Shown one piece after another: positions 31,632-43,104 of a stretch of 64,000 nt of DNA. Source of the stretch: Anastrepha obliqua (Eukaryota > Arthropoda > Insecta > Diptera > Tephritidae); NCBI RefSeq assembly GCF_027943255.1, contig NW_026562179.1:994501-1058500 (forward strand), written 5' to 3'. The position numbers were made by a program, and so were the translations under genes. Every line of letters begins with the position of its first letter. The stretch's first letter is position 1. The notes under the pieces are model-generated. The model searched no databases. It saw nothing but the letters and a program-made list of their open reading frames with translations, and had not been told where the DNA came from.

Positions 31632-31699
31632 CAAGCTATAGAGCAATACCTTCAAAAATCCAACTGGGATCTGCTATACAAACTGGGATCTGTTCAGGA

Positions 31700-33675
31700 A
31701 ATTGCTAATGCAAAAACCATTGAGACCTCGCAGGTTCAGCTCTTGTGTTGAACTGGAAGAGAGTGTTAGAACGGTGACAAGGGCACTTAATAAATCATAT
31801 CACGCAGCATGCACTCCCCTACGCTTAAAACGCAGATCAAAGCCACCTTGGTGGAACAAGAAGCTGGGATCAAAAAGGCGAAGCGTATTCGAATTCTACA
31901 AGCTGGCACGGGCAGCCGACAATGATTCCTGCTGGGAGGAATACAACGATCTACGACGTACATATAAGAAAGAGATACGTAGGGCCAAAAGAGAACCATG
32001 GAAAGACTTCTGTGGCAGTATAGAAAGTACAAACGAAGCGGCTAGGCTCAGGAAACTGTTATCGAAATATTCCACTATGCCCAATTTAATTCGCAAAACT
32101 AACGGAGACTGGACTGATGGTTGTGAAGAATTACTTCAAGATCTAGTCACTACGCATTTTCCAGGATGCATAGACTACTCAGATCACGATCCCTTGAGAG
32201 ATAACGTGGCACACATCACGGAAGAGTTTATTACAATCCAAACAATAGAATGGGCATTAAACGCTTTTGACCCATTTTAATCGCCAGGCATAGACGGAAT
32301 TTTTCCAGCCATGCTCCAAAAGATGAGTGCTCTTTCGTTACCATGGCTAAAAGCGATATATACAGAATGTCTGAGGCTTAACTATATACCTGTTATATGG
32401 AGAGAAGCAAGGGTTGTATTTATACCGAAAGCGGGTAAGAACAACCCGATGCTCTCAAAGGACTATAGGCCCATTAATTTGACCTCATTTCTTCTGAAAA
32501 CGCTTGAGAAAATCCTTGACGCACACATCAGAGAAAATACGATGTCAGGCTTCATGTCTAAGGCACAACACACATATACTAAAGGCAGATCCACAGAGAC
32601 TGCGTTATACTCACTAGTGTTAGTTGTAAAGAAAGCGCTAGAGTACAAGGAATATGCTTTATGAGTATTTTTAGACATTAGTGGTGCATTCAACAATGTA
32701 TCGAGAGAAGCCATTTTAAGGGGCTTAAATATGTACAACGATACAGAACCCACTGTTTATTCATGGATAAAGAACCTGTTAGGTTGTAGAATAATAAGGG
32801 CGGAATGGAACGAAGCTTAACTCACTACAGTAGCATGCGAGGGTTCGCCACAGGCTGGTGTTCTATCGCCACTTCTCTGGCTACTCGCTGTTAATGAGTT
32901 ACTAAAGAAATTTGAAGGTACGGCATCGAAACTAGTAGCATATGCAGGTGACATAGCCATAGTAGTGACAGGCAAATACCTAAACACCGTGAGTGACATA
33001 ATGAATAATACACTCGCAGCAGTGCACCAATGGACAACGCAGGCAGGCCTAGAGATAAATGCTGATAAAACGGATATGATACTTTTTACTAGAAGGTACA
33101 AGATCCCTTATTGGCAACCCCCGAAGCTAAACGACGTGGAACTAACTCTTAAAAACCACACAAAGTACCTTGGAGTAATTTTAGATAGTGAACTATCATG
33201 GAAGTACAATATATTAGAGAGGAAGAAAAAGGCCACCAATGCACCATACGCATGTAAAAAGATGCTGGGAGTTACATGGGGTATATCTCCTGCTATAATG
33301 TATTGGTGCTACTCAACTATAGTAAAGCCAATATTACTATACGGCGTTCTGGTGTGGTGGACTGCGCTAAGAAAACCGACATATAAAAAGCCTATGGAAA
33401 GTATTCAACGTCTTGGTGCACTCTGCACAACAGATGGATTGAGAATTACTCCAACGGCAGCGCTTGAAAGAATACTCAACTTGTCACCGATTGATATTGC
33501 GGCGGAATGCCTAGCAGCTATATCCGACTTAAGACTTAGCGCGATAGGCGAATTTGCCTGTAAAACATTCGGGCATAGCTCAATAGGCATTAGTTATAGG
33601 GTCCAAACGGACTATATGACTCCGAAATGCAATTGGGTGAAGAAATTCCGAACAACAATAGAAGAAGAGGGGTAA
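31700..33675 (+). pseudogene. second LOA-type family, linker and RT domain
   Basis: Frame 31702-32280 covers the linker (PPWWNKKLGSKRRSVFEFYK, DFCGSIESTNEAARL, HFPGCIDYS). Frame 32311-32664 has the RT fingers (WREARVVFIPKAGKNNPML, YRPINLTSFLLKTLEKILD, GRSTETALYSLVL). A stop at 32662 precedes VFLDISGAFNNVS with the first catalytic aspartate. At about 32940 the site reads AYAGDIAIV, so the second catalytic aspartate of YADD is replaced by glycine in this copy. Frame 32965-33675 covers the thumb (KYLGVILDSELSWKYN) and connection. Confidence 0.8.
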
Positions 33676-33689
33676 AAAAAAAGGAATGA

Positions 33690-34503
33690 AACCTATCCCA
33701 AATACTCTTAATATATTTACTGATGGCTCGAAAATGTTAGACGGAGTAGGGGCAGGAATCTATTGCGCAGAGCTAGGCATCAGGCAGTCATCAAGCAACT
33801 CCAAAATAAATATATACATATGGTGACATTAAAGCTCCGATAAAGGCAATAAACTCATATTAAGTTTCATCTAAAAATGTTCTAAAAAGCAAGGAAGCAA
33901 TAGAGAGATTAGCCGCAGACAGACGGTTGCATATCATTGGGTACCCGGACATAAGGGCATTGCTTGAAGCGAAATTGTAGATGAGATTGACAAAAGCGCT
34001 TTTTACAGACAATTCGAACAAGAAAACGACATACTAAAACCTTTAAATACGGGAAACAAAGATATAGCTGCGGACATGAAAATGACGGATAGATAGGAGA
34101 TGGAATAATCTAGCCACTTGCAAAACCGCGAAATCATGTGTACACAGAGTGCAAATAAATACGTCCGGTTCGTACTAGCTCTGTCTAGAAAAGAAAGCAG
34201 AACTATCGTAGGTATGCTGACAGGCCACAATTTGCAAGCGGCGCACGCATACAAGATATGAATTGCGAACAACGATAGCTGCAGATTTTGCAATGAACTA
34301 GAAGAGGGGAAATGCTAGAACACCTTCTACGTTCCTGTCCTGCATTAGCTAGAACCAGATTAAAATGCTTATAAGCTTTACAATATGAGAAGTTAGAAAA
34401 CCCCTCGGGGATAGAGCTCCAAAGTTTACTTAGACTCGCAAAAGACGTAGACGTATTACAAGATGTTTACTACAAAGAAGCGAAAGGGTCTAGCTCCATC
34501 TGG
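33690..34503 (+). pseudogene. second LOA-type family, RNase H and tail
   Basis: NIFTDGSKMLDGVGAGIYC at about 33708-33765 starts the RNase H domain. YHWVPGHKGIA near 33932-33965 carries the catalytic histidine region. The tail has CRFCNELEEG near 34281-34310 and a LRSCPAL block near 34326, the CCHC-like end. Multiple stops separate these blocks. The element ends at 34567 next to the TTAGGTAAATT duplication. Confidence 0.7.
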
Positions 34504-34578
34504 TAACACTAAGGATCAATAGGTCTATGTGATGGCTTTCAGCCAGCCAGGTCAACCTAACGTAACCTTAGGTAAATT

Positions 34579-35100
34579 TTTAAGCATTATATTCCTTATA
34601 TCACTTAAACCTGGGGATTTTCGTTAAGCTGTTGTTAAATTAATAAATCGATGTGTTCGCATTTAACATAGTCGGTTGGTGAGGTATTAACATATAGAGA
34701 ATTCAGTTTTACATTTTTCTCATTTAGCGCATTTTCATGTATTTTAGAGCTTAAGTGCTCCGAAACTTTGTGATTATTTTGGACAGTGTAAGCAAATGCC
34801 TTTGCTTTTTCGTGGCTTAGCACAATAGTTCTGTTTTGATCAAAGAGAGCTGGACATTGTACATCCCTATTTAAAACTTTGCTTATATTCCAGAAAGGCT
34901 TACTTCTTGTATCTAGTTCACCTATCCTTTTATTCCATTCTTTGTTCCTATGTTGAAAGCTTTCTTTTCGTATACGCCGAGACAATCTAAATATCTTTAA
35001 GTGTTCTTCTTGTTGCCGATAGTGGCTCCATTGCCTTCGAAAGTAATTTCTTATTTTAATTAAATTTAATATATGAACTGGCTTTGGTTAGTTGGCTGGT
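34579..35100 (-). pseudogene. jockey linker fragment between endonuclease and RT
   Basis: Frame 34985-34635 reads KEWNKRIGELDTRSKPFWNI and SKVLNRD, then NRTIVLSHEKAKAFAY, a typical jockey segment ahead of the RT. Further 5', about 35060-34990 reads IKIRNYFRRQW. On the 3' side KSPGLSDIRNIMLKNLPK ends at 34579, continuing at 24099. Stops are few and the sequence is decayed. Confidence 0.75.
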
Positions 35101-35203
35101 ATGAGTGGTGATTCTTCCAGAATCCAACTAGCGCTTCCGAACCATTTTGTTGCCACATTCTCGTTACCAACTTGTTTACCAGATATTTACGGCATGACTA
35201 TAT

Positions 35204-36000
35204 TCAGTCTGTGCGGTTTAAGAACTTTATTAGGTTGATGACATCTAAGCGAGACAGTTGTTTGAGTCTCTCGAACAGCAGTTTGCCCAGAGTTAACATT
35301 CTGTCCTTCCATAGGGCAGGGCACTCACAGAGGAAGTGGAAGATTGTTTCCTTTTTCTCCGGTTGTTTACAACTATGACAGTATGTGTTGTGAGGGATGC
35401 TCATTTTGGCTGCTTGTTCTCCTACAGACCAAAAGCCAGTTATGACTGCCGTTAGTCTACAGGCGTTCCGTCGTTTTAACAATATTGACGATCGTTTGGG
35501 GTTTTCGGTGGGTCATAACGTTCTGCTGATTTTGCATTTCGTTTGGTCTCTCCATCTACAATCCGCGATTCGAAGGTATTTAGGGGAAATTGTACTCTTG
35601 ACTGCACCTAATGGTGTGAATACCGATTCTGCAAGATTGTTATGCATGGCAGATCCCCTTCTTGCTGGTTCATCTGCTTTTTCGTTACCTTCAATATTCC
35701 GATGTCCCGGGACCCAGATTAAGGTAACATTATAGTTTTCACTGAACGTGAAAAGGCTATTCCTACTTTGTTCCACCACCTTACAGGTTGTTGTAGCTGA
35801 ATCCAGTGCCTGCTTGGCTATCCGAAAGATTAGCGATATTGCCCTTAAAAGAGAAATTAGTAGCCTTCAAGCTTCCCCAATTGCCAGTACTTCCGCCTGG
35901 AAGATATTGCTGGGATTGGGGAGACGCATAATTTTTTTTAAATTTTAAGTGTATGAGAATATATACCAGCTCCAAAACTACAATCCATTTTAGAACCATC
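35204..36000 (-). pseudogene. LOA-type copy 2, RNase H and CCHC tail
   Basis: Frames 35779-35513 and 35482-35204 read LIWVPGHRNIEGNEKADEPA, ISPKYLRIADCRWRDQTKCK, then CHSCKQPEKKETIFHFLCEC. These match the copy 1 RNase H region. The upstream part (35999-35781) retains fragments of the first RNase H strand. A frameshift near 35500 and stops inactivate it. Confidence 0.75.
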
Positions 36001-36039
36001 TGTATAGACTATAGTGTCGAAGTTGTTATAGGCATATAA

Positions 36040-37080
36040 AGCAATTTGCCTTCCTTACCCGTTCTTCCACGTTTAATTTCCAGCTAAGTTTGGAGCCCAA
36101 AAGTACCCCTAAGTACTTTGCACTGGGTGAAAATGAGAGGGTTTGCCCGTTAATATTTGGTATGTACCTTATATCTGGTGGTAAAAAGCATAAGTCCTGT
36201 TTTACGCAGGTTTAAAATTAAGCCAGAGCCTTTGCCGAAGAATTAAGCTCTCCCTGCCCTTTGAATGATCCCACTGATCATATTAGGACACAGTTCTGAC
36301 GCCATTAGCACCACATCATCAGCGTACGCCGCCGGTTTTACTCCACATCTACTAAGTTTTATTAAGATTTTGCTAATCACACATAACCAAAGAAATGGAG
36401 ATAATACTCCCCCCTGTGGAGTACTCTATGGACTCTCTTTGTTATGTTGATATTACCCATTCTAGCTTTGATGATCCTGGTTTCTAGCATAGAGATGATC
36501 CAATTGCTGATAGAATCTTCGACCCCTAAGTCTATTAACGCCCTTTGGATAGCATTAGTGCTAACGTTATTAAATTCGCCTTCGCTGCCATGGTATACTG
36601 TTTGTTTACTAGAGACCCCTCTATTGTTCGGATTACCTTTTGAAGCGCTGTCTCTGTCGATTTGACTTTGAGGTAAGCATGTTGTGCAGTTGTATACTAG
36701 AACTCTCCAGCGAACTTCTAATGTGCATATCTAAAAGCCGTTCAAATGTTTTTACAAGGAAGGACGACAGACTGATTGGCCTAAAGTGCTTCGCTGATTC
36801 ATGTCCTCTTTTACCGTCTATTGGTATGGTTTAGACCAGCTTTGAAAATTTCCATTAGCCATGGTTGAATACTATCAAGAGTTTCCTGTAACATCTTAGA
36901 AAAGATTGCATCAGGGCCTGGATTTTTGAAAGGTGAGAATGATTTGATTGCCCATGCAACCTTCTTTTTCGTAACTATTACGTCGACAAGATGCTGTGGG
37001 TCATATCGGCTCCGCCGGATTCTCCCAACATCACTGTCATGGGCGCTACATCCCGGAAAATGAGTATATAAAATCAGTTC
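36040..37080 (-). pseudogene. LOA-type copy 2, RT domain
   Basis: Minus-strand homology to copy 1 is continuous here. It includes the region of the palm aspartate, the segment for AYADDVV-type motif near 36340-36310 (read as a GGCGTACGCTGATGATG stretch on the minus strand) and the YLGVLL strand near 36110. No long frame survives because of frequent small indels. Confidence 0.65.
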
Positions 37081-37272
37081 TAGAGACTCTTCTGCAGTAG
37101 AAGTCCAAGTACCATCTGGCCTCTTGACCCAAGAAGCGATTGAATGATATTATGACAATATACGGCAAAGTCTCGCAGAATCTCTGATAGATTCGATAGA
37201 AGAACAGAAATCTCTCCAGCTCTCTTTCTTCGCGGCCCTGATTGCCTTTTTGTATTGTCTCCGAGTTTCTCT

Positions 37273-37586
37273 ATATATATAATTGGCGCGTACACCCTTT
37301 TTGGGTGTTTGGCTGAGCTCCTCCTCCTATTTGTGGGGTGTGTCTTGATGTTGTTCCACAAATGGAGGGACCTACAGTTTCAAGCCGACTCCGAACGGCT
37401 GATATTTTTTGAGGAGCTTTTTCATGGCAAAATACACTCGAAGGTTTGCCATTGCCTGCTGAGGGGCGACCGCTATTAGAAAAATGTTTTTCTTAATTTT
37501 GGTGTTTCACCGAGATTCGAACCTACGTTCTCTCTGTGAATTCCGAATGGTAGTCACGCACCAACCCATTCAGCTACGGCGGTCGC
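37273..37586 (-). mobile_element. tRNA-derived SINE, copy c (complete)
   Basis: This 314 bp copy is flanked by a perfect 8 bp duplication GTTTCTCT (37265-37272 and 37587-37594). Read on the minus strand it starts GCGACCGCCGTAGCTGAAT (A-box region), has GGTTCGAATCTCG as B box, then the conserved body, and ends GTACGCGCCAATTATATATA. It is the reference copy for this family. Confidence 0.9.
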
Positions 37587-37929
37587 GTTTCTCTTACCTG
37601 TTGAGAAGCTGAGATTGAAATTCGATCTGGCTTCTTCCCTTAATTTTGAGAGCTCATTGCTCCACCAAGGAGGATAAGATTTTTACTATATTTAATTGTC
37701 CCCTCTAGTGTTGTGATCCTATTCTCAATGTCTTCTGTGAGAGTGATTTTATAGATCGGAATCTTTTCTATTCTATTCCCTCCTGCATTTTTGAACCATT
37801 TTCAATTTGTTCTAAGTGGGTTTCGATATGGTAAGGGTGGATGTACCTCAAGATCCAGGTGATAGAGGATCCAGCTATGGTCCGAAAAAAGACTTTTTGC
37901 TTGAGACTCTCCAATTTGCTACCCTTACT

Positions 37930-38522
37930 GAAGTATTTTAAGACAGTAATGTTATATCTATTACTTCCGCCCATCCTCTAACGCTTTCCGTGCTTAGAAA
38001 GGTGAAAGTCCTGGTATTTCCCCTGTTACAAACTGTTAGGTTAGTAGTACGGATAATGATATAGGGACTCACCTCGATCATTCGTTTCGGTACTCCCCTA
38101 TAGGGTATGCCTCGCATTGGCGTCACATTCTAGTAGCAGGATACTGTTTTTGCTGTCAAGCACAAGCCTACGAGCCTCGTCAGGCGGTTCTGGTTGATCA
38201 TGTGCCATATACATGGAGGCAATTTTGATCCTGACGTCAGCAGCCTCCATTTCGATGACCGCCACATCCGATGACATGTTGGATGGGATTAAAAATATGT
38301 TTAAATGTTTTTTTTTGCTACAATACATGCCTTGGGGCTATCATGGGTCCGCTTATAGTAAAAGCTGACGTTTTTGAGGGAGAATCCGCTTACCTCAGTG
38401 CTCCGCCCTCTGGGTTCCTGTATCAGTGCGATGTCTACGTCCTCCTCCGATAGAAGAACGGTTATGTTGTCCGTTGCAGTCCTGGAGTGCTGCAGATTGA
38501 TCTGGACAACCTTGAGACCCAT
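37930..38522 (-). pseudogene. LOA-type copy 2, ORF2 endonuclease
   Basis: Frame 38522-38301 starts ATG with GLKVVQINLQHSRTATDNI and ALIQEPRGRSTEV; here the lysine codon that became a stop in copy 1 is intact. Frame 38328-38098 reads IASMYMAHDQPEPPDEARRL and LLLECDANARHTL. Near 38000-37930 AEVIDITLLS and the following block complete the endonuclease. A frameshift around 38310 and further changes break the ORF. Confidence 0.75.
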
Positions 38523-38579
38523 ACTTATAGGTCGTTTTTAGGGGTGTCAAGCTGCATGCCCGTATGCTGCTCATTAGCG

Positions 38580-39110
38580 CTGTCGTTTTTGATACACCCA
38601 GTTGCATGCACATGAACAACTGAATTAGCGTCATCAACCTCGTCCTGCTCATCCTCCGGATAACTTAAGATGCGCTTTCCTCACGCCAAACCGAAGTTTG
38701 TTGTCCACTTTTTCCAGTGGCTCAATACTCTCCTCCGAGATTTGGAAAAGGAAGCACATACTGTTCTTTTGCAGAGCTTCCACTTTGATGATGCTCCAGT
38801 CATCCATTGGAATAGTGCGGTTGGGTGCTTGTAAATATGTTTAGCTTCGAACTCCATGTTCCGTATCCAAATACAAGCCCTTGGTCGACGTGGGATCAGA
38901 CTGGCTGGGATTAGTTTGAGCCTCAAACCTTCCCAGGAGGAAATCAACAGAGAACTGATCGTCGCATTTGATCACCCTGTAATCACGAACAACCTCCATT
39001 GAATCATATCCTGGCACTTGACCCTCCGGGCTTGACTTGACGTGATCAACGAAAATACGAGGCAGCCGTCCCTCGATATCGAACCACGCAAGTTTACCGC
39101 GGTTTCGGCG
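38580..39110 (-). pseudogene. LOA-type copy 2, ORF1 remnant
   Basis: Frame 38947-38681 reads WEGLRLKLIPASLIPRRPRA and IWIRNMEFEAK, matching copy 1 ORF1 residues about 140-170. Sequence on both sides aligns with copy 1, but short deletions and frame changes have destroyed the ORF. Confidence 0.7.
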
Positions 39111-39730
39111 TCAAAGCAGTGTGTGGCGTCTTATGCTTTTCCGCAGTTCTATCGTCCTCGTCCTGCGCACGATTGCGTTTTACGGCTTCTGCCTTCTAGG
39201 TGCCCTGGAACGCCAGGTACTTATCGACCACCTTTTGGCACCTTGCCTTATCGGCCGCATGTTTGGGATGAGTTTTACCTTCGGTTTCATTTTTACTTAT
39301 TCTGCCGAGAATGGCGGGAGACCTCTGGTAAAGCTTGTACCTAGACGGGCCTTTTTTAGGGTATTGACGCTTTTGCCCTTTGGCATCAGCAGATGTAGTA
39401 GTTGATTTATAGTTGATGGCGTTCTGTGGCCTACAGCTTTGACAACAATTGTTTCTAGACTAGAAGAGTTCCGTTTTGTCCTCGGGTCCGTCCGCTTGGC
39501 TGTCCATTCGTTTTGTCTTTGTGTCAATTCGTTTGTCCGTCTGCTTGTTTGTCCGTTTGGGAGCATTATACGAATTTCTTGTTTTTTGTTGTTTGTTCAT
39601 TTATCTGTTTCTTACGGTCACCTGACCATCCAGAGGGCTGCCCATGTCGTCATGTGCGGTGACCAATGAGGGAAATAAACGGTCCGCCAAGGCAGCGCCC
39701 CGTACCATGGTAAGGTCATCGTTACAACCT

Positions 39731-42678
39731 TCTTCTCTTCTTAATTGCCGCGATAACTGCTTGCGCAACTTTGGGCGAGTTTGAAAAAGCGCGCCAGTCG
39801 TTTCTTTCTCGTGCTATCCGCGACAATTGGACACACCAAGTGAAGCCAAGTCCTTCTCCACCTGATCTTTCCAACGCAGAGGAGGCCTTCCTCCACCTCT
39901 GCTTCCACCAGTTTGTACCGCATCGAATACTTTCAAAGCCGGAGCGTTTGTATCCATTCGGACGACATGACCCAGCCAACGTAGTCGCTGGATCTTTATT
40001 CGCTGCGCTATGTCTATGTCGTCGTAAAGTTCATACAGCTCATCGTTCCATCGTCTTCGATATTTGCCGTTGCCAACGTGCAAAGGTCCAAAAATGTTCG
40101 CTTTATCGGATGTTGTCATCGTCCTAGACGGGCATGATGAAAGCCCTGTAGAGTGTTAGTATTGTTCGTCGAGAGAGGACTTTACTGCTCAGTTGCCTAC
40201 TTAGTCCAAAGTAGCACTTGTTGGCAAGAGATATTCTACGTTGGATTTCAAGGCTGACATTGTTATCGGTGTTAATGATGGTTCCTAAATAAACGAAGTC
40301 CTGTACAACCTCGAAACTATAACTGTCAACAGTGACGTGGGTGCCGATACGTGAGTGCGCCGACTGTTTGTTTGAAGACAGGAGGTACTTCGTTTTGTCC
40401 TCGTTCACCACCAGACCCATTCGCTTTGCCTCTTTATCCAGTTTGGAGAAGGCAGAACTAACAGCGCGGTTGTTAAGGCCGATGATGTCAATATCATCGG
40501 CATACGCCAGCAATTGTACGCTCTTATAAAAAATTGTGCCCGAGCGATTAAGTTCTGCGGCTCGTACGATGCTCTACAACATCAGGTTAAAGAAGTCACA
40601 CGATATCGAGTCACCCTGTCTGAAACTTCGTTTGGAATCAAACGGATCCGAGAGGTCCTTCCCGATTCTGACGGCGCTGTTGGTGTTGAACAACGTCATC
40701 TTGCATAGCCGTATAAGTTTTGTGGGGATACCAAATTCAGACATCGCGGCATACAAGTAACTCCTTTCCGTACTGTCGAATACAGCTTTGAATTCGACGA
40801 AAATATGGTGTGTGTCGATTCTCCTTTCGTGGGTGTCTCCAAGATTTGGCGCATTGTAAATATTTGGTCGATGGTAGACTTTCCAGGTCTAAAGCCATAC
40901 TGATAAGGCCCAATCAGTTGGTTGACGGTGGGTTTCAGCCTTTCACACAATACGCTCGCTAGAACCTTATAGGCGATATTTAGAAGACTATTTCCGTGGT
41001 AATTGGCACATATTGCAGGGTCACGCTTCTTATGGATTGTGCAGAGCACACTTAAATTCCAATCAGTAGGCATGCTTTCAAACGACCATGTTTGAATAGT
41101 TCATCCGGCAGTCCGTCGGCGTCCACGGCTTTATTGTTCTTAAGCCGCGTTATCGATATTATCACCTCGTCATGCGACATGCGCAACTATCACTGTTTAA
41201 CAGATTCGAGAAGTGTTCCCTCCATAATTTAAGATTGCTCTGGATTTCAGTCACCAGTTCGCCGTCTTTATTCTCACAGGAAAACGCCCCGGTCTTAAAA
41301 CGTTCTGAATGCCGCCGAACTTTCTGGTAGAATTTTCGGGCGTTGTTCCTGTTGGTCAGCATCTCAAGCTCTTCGCACTCACGTATTTCGGCCTCTCGTT
41401 CCTTTTTTAGCTCTTTGTAGCGATTCCACATGGCTCGCGTTGCACCCGATCGCAGCGTGGCTCCATAGGCGGCATCCTTTCTTTCTGCGGCAGCATGACA
41501 TTCCTCATCATACCAACTGTTTTTCGGACTCGCCGGAATCCGCTTTCTTCTTCGGCGGCGGTACGTAGGGAACAAGAAATGTTGCTCCATTGCTCGTGCA
41601 TGCGGGTTTGTTGGGCAGTGCTCTCTGACAGCTGGAGTGAGTGTCGAGTGGCGAAACTTCTGACTGTCTGTTGTGATTGCAGCTTTCCGATGTTGAACAT
41701 TCTTTGCGTAGGTAAATGTACGTTTTCGATTTGGTTTCGCTTTTTCGATCAGGAGACAATCAGGTAGCTTGGTGTATCTTTTTATGCTGGAATCTGGTGC
41801 TGCAGACTACCATGGTTCGGGCCCCGGCGAAGTCGATCAGCCTCTATCCGTTACCGGATGTTTCGATGTGCAGGCTGAATTTTCCGACTGTGGGACCAAA
41901 AATTCTCTCCTTGTCCACCTTGGCGTTGAAGTCGCCAAGCACGATTTTTATGTCATGGCGGGGGCAGCGCTCACAGGAACGTTCCAGGCGCTCATAGAAG
42001 TAATCTTTGGTCGCCCCTTCCTTCTCTTCCGTCGGAGCGTGGGCGCAAATTAGCGAGATGTTAAAAAATCGCACTTTGATGCGGATTATTGCGAGACGCT
42101 CGTCCACCGAAGTGAACGACAGTACTTGGCGACGAAGTCTCTCTCCCACAACAAATCCAAAACCGAATTTGCGCTCCTGTACATGGCAGCGGAAGTAGCC
42201 GTCGCAAGGTCCTATGGTTTTCTAGGCTTGCCCCGTCCATCGTATCTCTTGGATGGCAGTGATGTCAGCCTTTACTCTCACGAGGACATCAACCATCCGG
42301 GCAGAGGCACCTTTACCATTAAGGGACCGGTCGTTCTAGGTGAATGCCCTCATATCATATTCCTTATTTCGTTTGCAGGGGTCGTCATCAGTTAAGGTAG
42401 TTTTGGCTTTGTAATTATTTTCATTGGGGGGGATTTTTAAGTGGCGGGTCCCAACCCCAGCGCACAACCAGCTGTCCTGGAATGTTTCGCCTTCTCACTT
42501 TAGCTCACACCCGAACGGGTGTTCGGAAGCTACCCAGAGGATATGTAGACTAATCTCGGACGTTGTGAGCTTCTTGAACCATATGCAGAAGAATCGTCCT
42601 GGCCACTCTCAAGTGAATGGCGATCAGTAACTTTCCCCACTTGCATGGACTTCCACACATGGAACCATCCACAGCTAA
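39731..42678 (-). mobile_element. RTE-clade element, near full length (copy D)
   Basis: The 2.95 kb element is flanked by AACCT (39726-39730 and 42679-42683), a duplication of LOA 5' UTR sequence; the undisturbed site is at about 21804 in LOA copy 1. Its 3' motif TAATTGCCGCG (39742-39752) has one mismatch to the other copies. Frames: endonuclease 42149-41844 with VLGDFNAKVD, linker 41590-41162 (SWYDEECHAAAERKDAAYGA), RT 41073-40124 with LAYADDIDIIG, and post-RT 40119-39814. Deletions near 41080 and 40120 and frameshifts inactivate it. The 5' end reads GGTTCCATGTGTGG as in copy CE. Confidence 0.85.
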
Positions 42679-42918
42679 AACCTTTGGCGGACTTATGTTA
42701 GGAGGGCTCCGTTAAGAGACACCCGAATTTTATCCGCCGGCTGCCAAACCTACCCAATAGGCACGGGTCGCGTTACACTTTGGGTTGAGGGAGCTTTTTA
42801 ACGATGCTTACGTCTTCGACCTGTGTGGTTCGCGGGAGACCTACTCTCCTACCTTCCATATCTGGGAGGCGTTCCCCTAACCACCACCTGCGGACGCGCC
42901 CTATACTGATAACAGGTG

Positions 42919-43102
42919 GATATGGGGTGGCAATTTAACAAAATTAATCTTCGGTATTTTTTTAGGGACTGAAATTCTCACTGCATTTATTATTTGACAA
43001 CTAAACAATTTTATATTTTCGTCAACATCTTAGCGGGAGTCAATCTCCTCTAAATTTGTTATACCTGTAGTGTTTTGAAGGGCTTTTTTTAAAAACTTCT
43101 TA
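42919..43102 (-). pseudogene. jockey linker fragment between LOA copy 2 and the rosa-type mariner
   Basis: The minus strand reads decayed jockey linker sequence ending in a LPPH motif near 42935, as expected between endonuclease and RT of jockey elements. It joins 44407 on its 5' side and 35100 on its 3' side. Confidence 0.55.
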
Positions 43103-43104
43103 TA

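Larger units (their letters stand above)
24111..34567 (+). mobile_element. second LOA-type family, one copy, carrying a gypsy element and a foldback repeat
   Basis: An 11 bp perfect duplication, TTAGGTAAATT, lies at 24100-24110 and 34568-34578. Between them is a plus-strand non-LTR element of about 4.5 kb after subtracting the gypsy element (26828-31631) and foldback B (24278-25376). Order: 5' UTR, ORF1 (25423-26230), endonuclease (about 26340-26827 and just beyond), RT (31700-33675), RNase H (33710-33970) and a C-terminal part to about 34500. It differs in sequence from LOA copies 1 and 2. Numerous stops make it inactive. Confidence 0.8.
35101..42918 (-). mobile_element. LOA-type non-LTR retrotransposon, copy 2, carrying a SINE and an RTE
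   Basis: Same family as copy 1. It contains RNase H (35780-35204), RT (37080-36040), endonuclease (38522-37930), ORF1 (39110-38580) and 5' UTR (39725-39110 and 42918-42684). A SINE (37273-37586) and RTE copy D (39731-42678) are inserted in it. Relative to copy 1, about 455 bases between the connection and RNase H are missing, at about 36025. Possible flanking duplications inside the jockey element are imperfect (TATGAGTGG left, TATGGGGTGG right). More decayed than copy 1. Confidence 0.8.

Noticed and set aside
37510..37586. possible tRNA gene with A and B boxes
   Set aside because: No cloverleaf with acceptor stem is apparent, and the same head occurs in several copies followed by the same body; it is the SINE head.
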